64,000 nt of DNA from Ceratodon purpureus (taxonomy: Eukaryota; Streptophyta; Bryopsida; Pseudoditrichales; Ditrichaceae): contig CM026426.1 of the NCBI GenBank assembly GCA_014871385.1, positions 108,720,457 through 108,784,456 on the forward strand. Reading direction: 5' to 3'. Both the position numbers and the translations under genes were made by a program. Shown one piece after another: positions 1 through 11,099 of the stretch. Every line of letters starts with the position of its first letter. Position 1 is the first letter of the stretch. Under the pieces are notes generated by a model. It was not told the origin of the DNA and did no database searches. It saw nothing but the letters and a program-made list of their open reading frames with translations.

Positions 1-552
1 GCCAACATGGCCACGGGGGTCGAGGACTATGCAGTGCACAGATATGTGCCATGACGGGTCGTCTGCATGATGCTTGTTGATATGACGAAGCCATGCTGAG
101 AGGCGATGGTTACCTTCCCAGACAAAAAACATCTTCCCCGAGAATTGCGACCACTCCTCGTCACTTTGAAGCTCAGATTCAAAGGCATCATTCGCGTCCC
201 TCCATAATGGGCTCCATCTAGCCATGACTTCATCCGTAACATCTCTTGTCTGCTCTTCGTTGTTGTACATGGAGATGTACATGACGCGGTCGCCATCTCT
301 ATACCCCTTCACGAACTCTTGCTCCAAATGCTGTACCCCCACTTCGCCAACTGGTCTAACCTTTGCCATTGGGATCATCCTGCACAGGGGAACTGTCATT
401 CGGGACTTCTGCGATGGCTTGATCCTGAGCTTGTTGATGACGGCGTTGGAGTCAATCTTGTACTGGGTGCGATGTTCCAATTCCCCTTCCGTAGCAGTCT
501 TCAAGTTTATCGGACAAGATGGTTTCACCAAAACATCTTGTGTTTGCGTAAC
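1..552 (-). CDS. Gene C, left copy: exon with ParB/sulfiredoxin-like domain (partial, runs off window)
   Basis: The minus frame is open from a splice acceptor (pyrimidine-rich, ...CTCGCAG) at 553 to the window edge, about 184 codons. Residues such as VPLCRMIPMAKVRP and GKMFFVWEGNHRLSAW align with the right copy (IPLCRMVSMPEVRP, GKMFFIYDGNHRYTAW). The G-N-H-R segment (plus positions 103-114) preceded by beta-strand-like residues is the signature of the ParB/Srx fold, which binds or cleaves nucleotide or DNA substrates in bacterial ParB and related nucleases. Unlike the right copy there is no frameshift: an 11-nt segment near the W-S-x-x-W motif, absent on the right, keeps the frame. The methyltransferase part would lie off-window. 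Domain assignment is from motif reading only. Confidence 0.75.
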
Positions 553-841
553 CTGCGAGGGGGTGCGCAAATTAGGAAAACAAGCACAATCGAAGAAAGT
601 CATGCAAAGTAGACAAGTATGTAAAAGAAAGTAACAATATATCTTCATACTGTCATCTCTCTTTTAACAACTCAATCATCAATCGTGATTGATAAAACTA
701 TCTACGTGAGGATCGACTATAGTACTCCTTAGACTGTCTACAGTTCCAGTGACGGCGCCTCCTCCAAAATCGCCTGGTCTGTTGGACAGGGCAGGGCAGA
801 ATTGCCGGCAGAGCAAAGACAACATGGGCTGGCCTCCTGAC

Positions 842-1150
842 TCGAATCGGCGAGGAAGGAGAGGGTGGAGACATCGGCGGAGAGCCCTGTGGAGGAGACG
901 TGGGCATGTAGCCCGGGGACGTAGGCTCATACACCGGGGATGTAGGCATGTACACTGGTGAGGTAGGCATGTACACTGGCGAGGTAGGCATGTACTGTGG
1001 AGAGTGGACCTCGAGAGGTCCACTTTCCACACCTACAGGGTTGGCTACATCACAGGTACAATAAGGCTGATCAAATGAATCCGAAAGATCGGAAACATTT
1101 ATCACAGAAATGGGGGAAGTAGCAGACATCTCAGGAGCATCGGATGATAC
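842..1150 (-). CDS. Gene C, left copy: exon with RNA polymerase II CTD-like heptads
   Basis: A phase-0 exon of 103 codons starts after acceptor CTCTAG (1151-1156 on plus) and probably ends at CGA|GTCAGG (donor weak; the frame stays open to 698). It encodes five near-tandem heptads of the form YMPTSPV/YEPTSPG (plus about 895-1000) followed by a Ser/Pro-rich tail. The spacing and the Y-x-P-T-S-P-x pattern equal the RNA polymerase II CTD consensus YSPTSPS. I see no such repeats in the right copy. A role in recruiting the host transcription machinery is speculation; chance low-complexity expansion is the alternative. It is joined in phase to the 1285-1344 exon and the 552 exon. Confidence 0.55.
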
Positions 1151-1284
1151 CTAGAGTAGAAGAAATGAAGTGAGGATTAACTAGAATTTGTAGAGGAGTA
1201 GGAAACAAAGATGGGTATAAGCCGAATAGAACTCAAATTCATAAACATCAGAAAACAATATAAATTGAAAATTGAATGAAATAC

Positions 1285-1344
1285 CTCAGTTTCCGCAGGC
1301 GTCGGGTCTTGACGCTCGCTACCAAGATGATCTCCATCAGAGTC
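1285..1344 (-). CDS. Gene C, left copy: 20-codon micro-exon
   Basis: Sixty nucleotides between acceptor GATTAAG and donor GAG|GTATTT on the minus strand encode an acidic stretch (DSDGDHLGSERQDPTPAETE). It is phase 0 on both sides, like its neighbours at 4346-4669 and 842-1150, so the three exons join without frame change. Support is splice sites plus phase only; no homology is recognised. Confidence 0.45.
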
Positions 1345-1559
1345 CTTAATCACAAACAACGTTATAATTATTATAATAAACAGCAAATATGAAAAAACAA
1401 ACCACATGCGCGAAACAATAAATTGTAAATTAAGAAAAACAAACATTAAAAAAACGTATACCATTCCAACCGAATTGAAATCATCATCATTTTCAATGAG
1501 CAAAATACATTTAAATGAACGAAATAACTCAAAGAAAAGGAAAATAAAGGAAAAGGAAA

Positions 1560-3720
1560 AGGCTTGCGGGTTTTTTTTTTTTAAATTTTCAAAAAAAATT
1601 CATTAAAATGCATGAACCAATTATAAAAAATCCACATTCGCATCAATGAATTCCGAGGATAATCACTTATAATTAACATAAAAATACAAAGAAAATTAAA
1701 AAAAAAACAAAACTCAAAAATCCCCAAATTCCCCCCCCCCCCCTCGCGGCCTACTGTCGTTGACGACAGTAGGCTTGAGGGGGTTTTTTTTTTTAAAATT
1801 TACAAAAAAAAAACACTAAAATGCATTAACCTATTTAAAAAAATCCACATTCGCATCATTGAATTCCGAGGATAACCACTTCTAATTAACATAAAAATAC
1901 AAAGAAAATTAAAAAAAAAAACAAATCTCAAAAATCCCCAAATTCCCCCCCCCCTCGCGGCCTACTGTCGTTGACCACAGTAGGCTTGCGGGGAATTTTT
2001 TTTTAAAATTTACAAAAAAAAAACATAAAAATGCATTAACCAATTATAAAAAATCCACATTTGCATCAATGAATTCCGAGGATAACCACTTTTAATTAAC
2101 ATAAAAATACAAAGAAAATTAAAAAAAAAACAAAACTCAAAAATCCCCAAATTCCCCCCCCCCCCCTCGCGGCCTACTGTCGTTGACGACAGTAGGCTTG
2201 CGGGGGTTTTTTTTTTTTAAATTTACAAAAAAAAAACATTAAAATGCATTAACCTATTTAAAAAAATCCACATTCGCATCATTGAATTCCGAGGATAACC
2301 ACTTCTAATTAACATAAAAATACAAAGAAAATTAAAAAAAAAAACAAATCTCAAAAATCCCCGAATTACCCCCCCCCCCCTCGCGGCCTACTGTCGTTGA
2401 CGACAGTAGGCTTGCGGGGAATTTTTTTTTTTAAATTTACAAAAAAAAATCATAAAAATGCATTAACCAATTATAAAAAATCCACATTCGCATCAATGAA
2501 TTCCGAGGATAACCACTTTTAATTAACATAAAAATACAAAGAAAATAAAAAAAAAAACAAATCTCAAAAATCCCCGAATTACCCCCCCCCCCTCGCGGCC
2601 TACTGTCGTTGACCACAGTAGGCTTGCGGGGGTTTGTTTTTTAAAATTTACAAAAAAAATTCTTTAAAATGCGTTAACCAATTATAAAATATCCACAATC
2701 GCATCAATTAATTCCGAGGATAACCACTTTTAATTTACATAAAAATACAAAGAAAATGAAAAAAAAAACAAAATCTCATAAATCCCCAAATTCCCCCCCC
2801 CCCCTCGCGGCCTACTGTCGTTGACGACAGTAGGCTTGCGGAATTTTAAATTTCTCAAATAAAGAAAAAAAAACATCAGAAAACGTATACCATTCGAACC
2901 GAATTTAAAAAAACTCCACTTTCAATGACCGAAATCCATTAAATTGAACAAAATTACTGAAAGAAAAGAAAAATAAAACAAAAATTTCAAAATCCCCAAA
3001 TGGACCCTCACCCTCCCGGCCTACTGTCGTTGACGACAGTAGGTTTGCGGGCTTTTTTTTTTTTTAAATTTACAAAAAAATTCATTAAAATGGATTAACA
3101 AATTATAAAAAATCAACATTCGCATTAATTAATTCCGAGGATAACCACTTTAAATTAACATAAAAATACAAAATAAATTAAAAAAAAAAACAAAATGCAA
3201 GAATCCCCAAATTCCCCCCCCCCCCCCTCGCGGCCTACTGTCGTTGACGACAGTAGGTTTGCGGGGATTTTTTTTTATTTAATTTACAAAAAAATTCATT
3301 AAAATGCATTAACAAATTATAAAAAATCACCATTCGCATTAATCAATTCCGAGGATAACCACTTTAAATTAACATAAAAATACAAAATAAATTAAAAAAA
3401 AAAACAAAATGCAAGAATCCCCAAATTCCCCCCCCCCCCTCGCGGCCTACTGTCGTTGACGACAGTAGGTTTGCGGGGATTTTTTTTTATTTAATTTACA
3501 AAAAAATTCATTAAAATGCATTAACAAATTATAAAAAATCACCATTCGCATTAATCAATTCCGAGGATAACCACTTTAAATTAACATAAAAATACAAAAT
3601 AAATTAAAAAAAAAACAAAATGCAAGAATCCCCAAATTCCCCCCCCCCCCTCGCGGCCTACTGTCGTTGACGACAGTAGGTTTGCGGGGTTCTTTTTTTT
3701 TTTTAATTTACAAAAAAAAT
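1560..3720. repeat. Satellite of about 212 bp with an internal perfect palindrome, 10 copies
   Basis: The palindrome CCTACTGTCGT-TG-ACGACAGTAGG recurs starting at 1750, 1961, 2173, 2387, 2599, 2811, 3020, 3234, 3446 and 3657, a period of 209-214 bp. Each copy has a run of 8-14 C before it, CTCGCGG, the hairpin, then TTGCGGG and a T run, and about 150 bp of very AT-rich sequence with a conserved GAATTCCGAGGATAACCACTT. The copies at 1961 and 2599 have a loop-side change (TTGACCACAG). Alternating sequence in the first copies suggests a dimeric higher-order unit. The array lies in an intron of gene C (between the exons at 4346-4669 and 1285-1344) of the left giant element. Confidence 0.95.
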
Positions 3721-3784
3721 CATTAAATTACCCACACAAATTCAGAAAAAATAAAAATCGCATCAATAACTTGTGAGGATAATT

Positions 3785-4230
3785 CCTTTTAATAACAGAA
3801 AAATTCAAAGAAAATTCATAAAGAACCAAACAAATACCAAACAAATACGAAACAAATACCAAACAAATACCAAACAAATTCGCAAGCACAGCTAGGATAG
3901 CTTCAATAACGAAAAAAAAACCTCAAGCAAAGCAGCACCGCAAACAAGGCACCCCAAGCAAGGCACCCCAAGCACCGCAAGCAAAGCTTACAGCAGCACC
4001 GCAAGCACCGCAAGCAAGCACCGCAAGCAAGCACTGCAGCACCGCAAGCAAGCACCGCAAGCACAGCAGCACCGCAAGCAAGCACCGCAAGCACCGCAAG
4101 CACCGCAAGCAATGCTTAGAGCAGCACCGCAAGCAAGCAATGCAAGCACCGCAAGCATCAATGCTATCAATCACAGCAAGCAACCACTCGTGTCACCTCA
4201 AACATACACAGCACCGCAAGCAAGGACAAC
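3785..4230. repeat. Simple repeats (ACCAAACAAAT)n and (GCACCGCAA)n
   Basis: 3825-3880 is a short tandem of ACCAAACAAAT-like units. 3925-4225 is built of GCAAGCA and CACCGCAAG units. The spurious open frames across it (Cys/Leu/Ala-rich on minus, Gln/Ala-rich on plus) follow from repeat periodicity. It belongs to the same gene C intron as the 212-bp satellite. Confidence 0.9.
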
Positions 4231-4345
4231 GAGCACTAAGCTTCCTACCACCCACAATCTCCACTACCCACAACCACATTTACCACCCACAATCTCCATC
4301 ACCCACCACCCCATCCTAACACCCACAATCTCCATCACCCACTAC

Positions 4346-4669
4346 CCCATTTACCTCGTCCTCTTCATCTGATTCTCGCTCGGCATCTCCGACTCTTGCA
4401 GCTCGTTCAATCCTCCCATCCGAATCCCGCCCACTCCCGACTCGTCCATCACGTGCTCCTGCGGATTCCTCCCGGTCGGTATCTCCTCCGACATCGACGA
4501 ATCCTCCGGCAGGTTCTCCATCTCCCACTCCCGCCACCCGCTGACCCTCTCGAGCATTGCCTCGCCCCGCAACGCCGTCCGAGTCGCTCCCCGCCTCCAT
4601 GATGGCTGCACGAACCCTCCTCGCGCACCCACGCAGCTCGTCTCCCTCCACTCCGTCCACTCGAAACCT
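4346..4669 (-). CDS. Gene C, left copy: acidic/Gly-Arg-rich exon 2
   Basis: The minus frame is open for 108 codons from acceptor TTTTTTCTCTCAG to donor GAG|GTAAAT. It is rich in Asp/Glu/Gly/Arg and ends ESDEEDE. Phase 0 at both ends matches the upstream exon at 5223-5654 and the downstream micro-exon. GC content is much higher than the flanking satellite, as expected of coding sequence. No domain is recognised; it corresponds in position to the charged N-terminal part of gene C in the right copy. Confidence 0.5.
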
Positions 4670-5222
4670 CTGAGAGAAAAAACAATCAACTCGACCATCA
4701 CCAAGCATTCGTTTCCAAGTTGTGGAGATCGCATCGGACCTATCCAGTTGAGTGTCTGTCCTACAGGCCGGTTCGAAGTGAATCCACCATGCTAAGTTGA
4801 CTTTTACACACCAAGCGAAAGATTCAGTTAAACATCCCATCACTATTACCGGCTACTCTCGACTGCCAAGTAAACTGGTTACGGCCCACACACACTACGG
4901 GTCTCATTTAAATATTTGATGCCTTCAATTCTCGCGCTTCCCTCCAGTACTCGTAACGAAATTACCAAGCACCATTATGTACAATCTGACCACTCGATAT
5001 GGCACGGGTGTCGTTCAGCCATTTACAAGCACTTGACTTCCTTCACTCAGTGTACACTACTGTATAGTATAAAATCCCTTTACGTTCAATAGCTGGTTCA
5101 AGTGTTGAACTTCTATCACTACATACTAAAGTTCAAATGTGTCTAAAATAACTTGATTAACATAACATCGTGTTGATGCCCAACAATATAAAACATTTGC
5201 AAAGACAGTGTAGTACACTTAC

Positions 5223-5654
5223 TGGTTCAGAGAGACAATCTTCGTCTGATTGTGAATGCACCTCCCTTAAGCCAGAGTCCTTCTTCCCAAACGATGGTTG
5301 CGGAGACTCTACTCTTTGACTACAATTAAACTCTAATTCATCCGTCATCTCTTCACGTCCAACCCCACTTAAGCGAACGTCTTGATCCTGATCTCGATTC
5401 TCAACAAACTCCTCCTTTACCTCCACTATAGATTCTAGGATGAGTTTACGAATGCTACAAAACTTTAAGGCTACAGGCAGTCCCTCTCCTCTCCTCTTAA
5501 CAGGTGCAATCAAATTGTCACCTTTCGTATCTACCTTCTTACGTGATGCTCTCCTCTTCCTCGCTCTCCTATTCGTAAAATCTGTCTTACATGGTTTTCT
5601 TCTCGGTTTAGGAGTGACATAAGTGGAGGGAGTAGACCCTCCACTATCCTTCAT
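5223..5654 (-). CDS. Gene C, left copy: first exon, basic N-terminus
   Basis: ATG at 5654 begins MKDSGGSTPSTYVTPKPRRK and is followed by clusters of Arg/Lys (RRARKRRASRKK), a likely nuclear-localisation signal. The exon ends in phase 0 at CCA|GTAAGT (144 codons). I preferred this ATG over an in-frame GTG further upstream. A TATA-like AGTATATAAGC lies about 65 bp upstream (plus 5714-5724). It is divergent from the transposase, as in the right copy, where the first exon at 25732 also opens with a basic TP-x-R-x-R-K-R-K stretch. Confidence 0.6.
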
Positions 5655-6253
5655 GTGTCTAAGTAAGCTAATGACCCTCCTCACAATAAAGTACACTATA
5701 GAACTTCAGCTCTGCTTATATACTGATCAATCCGAACTAATGGTGAACAACTCCTCCTTTCATAATATTAATGATCACTGACATGTACCTCTAAAACTGG
5801 TCACTGACATCCTACAACTAAAGATATATGAAATTTGAATTAAAGTTCATGTGCAAATAAATATAATTAAAATTCATCTGGAAATCAATATAATCTTCAC
5901 TTAAATAGAATTGATGACAAAGGGTCATCCATCACTGAGGCCTGGCCATGAGTCCTAGAACGAAAGACGGCTACAGCTAATCCTAGATATGCTGTCTTCC
6001 ACAAAAAATCAAGCCACGATCTAAAGTGCTACTGACATGAGTTAATATAAGTGTACTTAAATTCTCATTACGGCGCCAGGGTTAACTACCTCTATCACTT
6101 ATATTCTAACTAACTTCCGTTACTCGTGATTCAGAATTATTACCTAAGGTACAACTAGATCTGTATATAATCATTGTACTCGAAGTCATCAGTCTCTCAT
6201 TCTTCTGCACCTTCAGTCGTTTAGTGTCTTATCCCCACACTCTACGTTTCACA
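5655..6253. promoter_or_regulatory. Bidirectional promoter between gene C and transposase, left copy
   Basis: A 599-bp AT-rich spacer separates the two divergent start codons. Toward the transposase there is GTATATAA at about 6162-6169, then TTCTGCACCTTCAGTCG about 50 bp before the ATG. Toward gene C there is TATATAAG at about 5715-5722. The right copy has the same arrangement with a TATA box and TTCTGCACTTTGTCG at the equivalent place, so the TTCTGCAC..GTCG block is a conserved candidate initiator or regulatory core. Confidence 0.55.
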
Positions 6254-9200
6254 ATGGCGTACGTGGCTCCTCGAGAAGTCCAAGGCACAGTCGTCCTGTA
6301 TGCTCACGGCCTCGGAGTCCCTCTCTCTTTTCAGACCAGTGCCGATGGTATGGCTAGCGTGTCCTCCCAGCACCTAAGTATGAGATTCACTTTTAGAGAG
6401 GATACAATCAGGGTCGAGGAGGAGATTTTTGACGAGATAACAACTGAAGTCACTCACACTCTAGGTCAGTTGTCAGAGAGGGGTGAAGATGGAATTCTGT
6501 ATTGGCACTTGTATCCTGGAACATATAGAGTTTATGGACTTACAGAGTCGCAGATGCAGACGTCTACTGAGATTCTGACTTCCCGCCGCTCCTCTACTTG
6601 CACTGTTGAAACTCCGCTTCATCGTCACGTGAAGGTCAAGGTAGAGTCTGGCGTGGATGCTACTCTTCATACTCCGGTCATCTCCCTCTCTTCAGATGAA
6701 GAAACTAGTCCTCCTATTTCGTCCCCTCTTGTCACAGAGGACGCTGCAGAGTCTAGGCCCCCAGTCCCCCCTCCAGAAAAGTGCTCCAATTCCTCTCAAA
6801 TTTCAGGTTATAGTACTATCAGTATTGTCGATTCACTTCGCAAACTTGCCGAGAGACCTGGTAGTAAGAACGTTCTGAAGAAACTGAACTACTCTAGAAT
6901 GCGTCACGAGAGAGTAGGGTACCTGCCTGCCGTTTTTGATGGACCAGTTCTATTCGAATTACCCCCTGCGGCATTAGGAGCATCGCGGTCGCAGGCAAAG
7001 TCCATGCAGGGAATGGACAAACGATACGACGGCCACTTCTGGACCAAGACCATCACCACCAACATCACCAACGACTTAGGGCTGTCTTTCCGGTCCTCCA
7101 CCTGCGTCGGATGGCTGCGCTGCATCAACAAAGACTGCCCATTCCTGGAACGCCGCCCCCGGATTCGTGATGTGAACGAGACTGACTTCGACGGCTGCAC
7201 ACTTCAAGCCTTCAGTGTCAACCTGCCACCACCAAAAGATTCCACGGTTGTATGCAAGGTATGCAAAGAACCCCCCGCCTGCATTGCTACCTGTGGGGCC
7301 CGTATTTTTTACGTGTCTGGTACAGTCAACCAAACGAGGGCGTGTATCCATCTTGGAACTCACGATCACCCTGTTAAGGTTGGCGACTACAGAGATTCAA
7401 AGGATGAGATCAATAGTTTGATCTCAGAACAGGTCGAGAATACACCTGGAGCAACAAAGAGCTCTGTGGTGCTGGAGGCGAGCAAGGTTCTCATCGGGAA
7501 TTACTTGCTACAGCCAGAGGACGCACCTCCCAAGAAACTCACCATGGAGGAGCTTATTCCAGTCCTTGACAGGTGCAAGGACATGGCATCTCCGAACATT
7601 CGCAACAAGGTAATGTCATTCCGTCAGTTGAGAAATTATGGAGTTATGGATGCCATTACAAAGCTGCGTGGACTCAGTCTCTGGGCATATGTCCAAGAGA
7701 ACAAATTCCCTGGCCAAGGAAAAGATCTGGACAAGGTCTTCCTCTTCAAGATGTCGGAAGTGGGTCCCGGAAGCGGTGTCGACCTCGTGTCCAGGATGCA
7801 GCCCGGCGGTGATCTCGAGAATGCCTGGGTGATGTTTGACCACGTCAAGCGGGTACGCGATTGGACCACGTTGGCATGCCACGTGTACGACTCCACGTAC
7901 TGCCGGGTCATGACGATTGCTACCTGTGACATGATGTCCGAGGACTGCGATGCCCAGATCCTGTTTTGGAGAAACCTAAATGCTGTCATGGAGAGGAATG
8001 GCGTTGCAGCGCCAAACTTCAAGGGCTTCATGGCGGACAGCGCACAGGCCAACTGGAATGCAGTACGGATCGTGTACGGGACAGGGAACAAGGAGGACCG
8101 CATGGAGGATCGGGAGAGGACCTGCCTATTTCATTGGACGCAGTCCATGGTCAATAATACTGAGAAGTACATCCCTGAAGAACTGTGGGAGCAACACAAG
8201 AAAATGTGCCAGCAATACCGGGCAGCGAAAACAATGGAGGAGGCGGATACTCTCTACCTCGCAATCAAAGGTTGGTGGGTTTCTACTGGAGCTGTCTCAG
8301 AGAAGGCCCTAGCTAGATTGGACCTCTGGCTTTGTTTCTGGCACTTCCGATTTCGCCAGTGGGGCGGCTTCATGACTGAGGTACCTTTTTTTCCTTACTC
8401 ATTCACTCCGTTTTCTACTTCGCAGTTACCCCACCGCACTGAATGCCGAACCACCTCTAACCAGTACTACCCTTGAATGTACAGAAATTTACTGAGGATG
8501 AACTTGCAGAAATGCCTACGTGTAACCTTGCTGAAACTGTTCACAGCAAATGGCTTCAGTCCTCTGGTAACAAGTGCGCCGACCTCTACGTGGCTACAGT
8601 TGATGACTACGTTCGGGCATTTCTTCAAGTTGTCAACTTCTACCAGTTTCTGAAAGGGGAAGTTGGAGGGACGGGTCCATCCAAGAAGGAACTGAAGCTA
8701 CGAGCGGCAGAGCGCAGAGCGAAGTTCACAGGGAGACCGCATGTGCTTAAAGACCCCATGTTAGAGATGCCTGGAGCAGAGGAGTTCTGCACACGTCTGC
8801 CACGACTAGCTGGAGAGGAAGTCTTCGGATCGATGAAGCGGAAGCCCGACCTACCCCTTGGAGCTGAGGAAGAATCTCACCGTCCGGACAAGGTAAACTA
8901 CTCCCATCCAAAAGCACCTGGTCGTAATGTCAGGGCTCGCATCTCCCAGATGCCCATCATTGTCGAGGATGACACCGAAGATGACACGCAGGTCGACGAA
9001 GGCCAGTCTCCTACAGAGGTTGCCGTGACAATTCCAGAGACCCCACGAAACGAGATCGGGATCCGCCAGGTGAATGCAGTTCAGGAGTCCAAGGTTGACG
9101 TCAAGGAATGGCACATTGCAAGATTGTTGAAGACTTCTGCAAAGTGCTGCTGGGCCCAGAGAGCTGTCACTAAGAAGAAATGTACGGAGAGAATTGTGAG

Positions 9201-9978
9201 GAACGTGAACGCTACTGCTGCACCTACCTACACAGGAGTTTGGACCAACATCCGCCGGAATACTTCGGAGAGGACGGAATTCTTCTTCTGTTCTGACGAC
9301 ATCGAAAGGTGCGTGAAGGGCTCAAGGCGCAAGTGGGTTGCTAAGTACTCTGCAACCCAGGAGATGCCTCCAATTCCAGCCGTCTGGCCTGTCAAGCTCG
9401 GGACAAACCTGAACATAACAGAAATTCGTGCACTAGAGGCGGCTGGATTCCAGCTCCCGGAGAAGAAGCCGGTCTCCCCACGTCGCCTCTTCTCCTCCGC
9501 TCCGCCACCTGCAAATCTAAGTTCCTTGCCAGTTCCTACAGATGCTGACCGCTACCTAGGCAAGAGAGACGGGAAGATGGTGAAGCGCACTGCCACTCGC
9601 CCTAATCCGCCGCAGCGACTCTCCATGGGCTCCTCCGACACCCTGAGAGCTCGCCTCCGTTCTGTCACCATGATACCTCATCCTGGCCATGGTTGCATCA
9701 TAGGGTTGGATTCCGGCATTCCACCGAATGTCTCTCACTACCAGATCACCATCAGCTCCAACCCTGGTTGCAGTTGCCCAGCATTTCGGAAGACCATGAC
9801 TAAGTTTCGTGGGCGGGTCCAATTCTCCTACTGTAAGCACGTTTATTTCATCCTATTGAAGGTTTGCAACCGCGATCCCGACGATGACCTTTTCATCCAC
9901 GCGCCTACCTATAGCTTCAACGAGGTCAAGATACTTCTCGAAAGCGGAATTCTGACACACCCTTCAGCAAGAAACTAG
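6254..9978 (+). CDS. MULE-type transposase, left copy, two exons (6254-8380, 8485-9978)
   Basis: Moves the giant element by DDE chemistry (inferred). The product is 1206 aa: 709 from exon 1, 497 from exon 2. Exon 1 ends GAG|GTACC and exon 2 begins after TGTACAG; the right copy splices at the same codon. A Cys/His region (about residues 285-380: C-x6-C-x4-C, CKVCKEPPAC, then CIHLGTHDHP) resembles the WRKY/GCM1-like fingers of MULE transposases. The DDE core includes YDSTYCRVMTI (first Asp candidate) and GFMADSAQANWNAV (second Asp), followed by RTCLFHWTQSM, the MULE C-x2-H. A SWIM finger (C-x-C...C-x-H, coded at 9765-9845) is near the C-terminus. The true start is ATG 6254, matching the right copy. 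No internal stops. It is convergent with gene A. Confidence 0.9.
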
Positions 9979-10279
9979 GGGGCAGGCTACTTTTAGTCCA
10001 TGTTCTTTCACGTGGACGGTGGCAACTAGGTTGCAAAGTAGTTGCTATTTGAATTATTCTCTGTATCGAATTAGCAAAACATATTTGTATTGTTTTTTTT
10101 AATATATAGACTCCCACTATTCACATTGATTGACACGCCTAGTAATTGGTCCAACTAATAATGCAATGCATGTCACATCACTATATTCGACCACTTGTAC
10201 CCTTCACCCCGTTAAGCACGGAAATATTATAGTAAATCATCACTTTAATTCAACCAAGCAACTGCTGCAAATAGCTATT

Positions 10280-10723
10280 TCATTCCCTGTACTTAATGCG
10301 TTTAGTTTTGCCCTTTGCATGCTCAGCATATCTACCAATATCAGACTCTTGTACTTGAGAAACTACATTCTTGTCCATTTTGGGCACTCCCGAACCTAGG
10401 TAGGGACGTTTCAATAATGGACTACTCCCACTTGACCCTTTAACTGCGTCCCTCGAATAAGTCCCGGGTGGGATCTTCCCAACCTTAGAGTATGCATGAG
10501 CTGGCAGCGGCTTCTCCACCTCGTCCTCAACAACTATGATCTCCCTAGGATCTCGTAACACTGAAGGGTCTGTTCCCAACTCCACTCCAACATCCACGAC
10601 CTCCTTAAGTGTAAGTGCTTCGCCACATCCAAATAGCTCGTCTTCCCCCTCAACCTCCACGTAAGGTTGAAACGGGCACACAACATCACCAAGGGAAACA
10701 GCAACCACCTCGATGTCCTCCAT
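10280..10723 (-). CDS. Accessory gene A, left copy: conserved unknown protein (147 aa)
   Basis: An unrecognised family, but conserved between the two giant elements. It starts MEDIEVVAVSLGDVVCPFQP and has the shared block LPAHAYSKVGKIPPGTYSR (right copy: LPSHAYSRVGRIPPGTYSR), then a basic C-terminus KGKTKRIKYRE. The protein is acidic in its first half. It lies between the transposon terminus and the transposase, convergent with the latter. That is the layout of mudrA/mudrB in maize MuDR, though I see no sequence similarity to MURB and infer only a positional analogy. ATG 10723 was chosen because homology begins immediately after it. Confidence 0.75.
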   Translation of the reverse strand: MEDIEVVAVSLGDVVCPFQPYVEVEGEDELFGCGEALTLKEVVDVGVELGTDPSVLRDPREIIVVEDEVEKPLPAHAYSKVGKIPPGTYSRDAVKGSSGSSPLLKRPYLGSGVPKMDKNVVSQVQESDIGRYAEHAKGKTKRIKYRE

Positions 10724-11099
10724 AATCGAGGATCGGTACAAAACAGAAGTGTCCCTTACACAAAACGAAAAGAATGCGGAAATGAAGAAGACATTCCTCT
10801 CACCTTGAACTTAAATATCTTAAGGCATTGACTTGGCGCCCTAAGATCACGGACATGGCACCAGACACCAACATTCATCAGACGGGATGGGATCAATAAC
10901 AAGCAGAAATTTACAGGAATGCGTCAAATTTACTATCCACCACCAAAAATATTTAAAACAATAAAACGGTAATAGGATCATAATGTCATATATTTCCCTG
11001 AATATTTGAAAAAATTCCACGGTCATAGGTCTAAAATTCAGCTTTTATTAGGTAACAGTCGGGGAATATTCTCATAATATTCCAGTTTTCTAATTTTAG

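Noticed and set aside
27-296. Minus ORF of 89 codons in the first 300 bases
   Set aside because: Shadow frame of the ParB-like exon, which is open in another minus frame and conserved in the right copy.
1750-3680. CRISPR-like regularly spaced palindromic repeats
   Set aside because: The 212-bp units are repeated in full, so there are no unique spacers, and the setting is a eukaryotic transposon intron.
3903-4183. Cys/Leu/Ala-rich overlapping minus ORFs resembling antimicrobial peptides
   Set aside because: All three frames come from the GCACCGCAA simple repeat.
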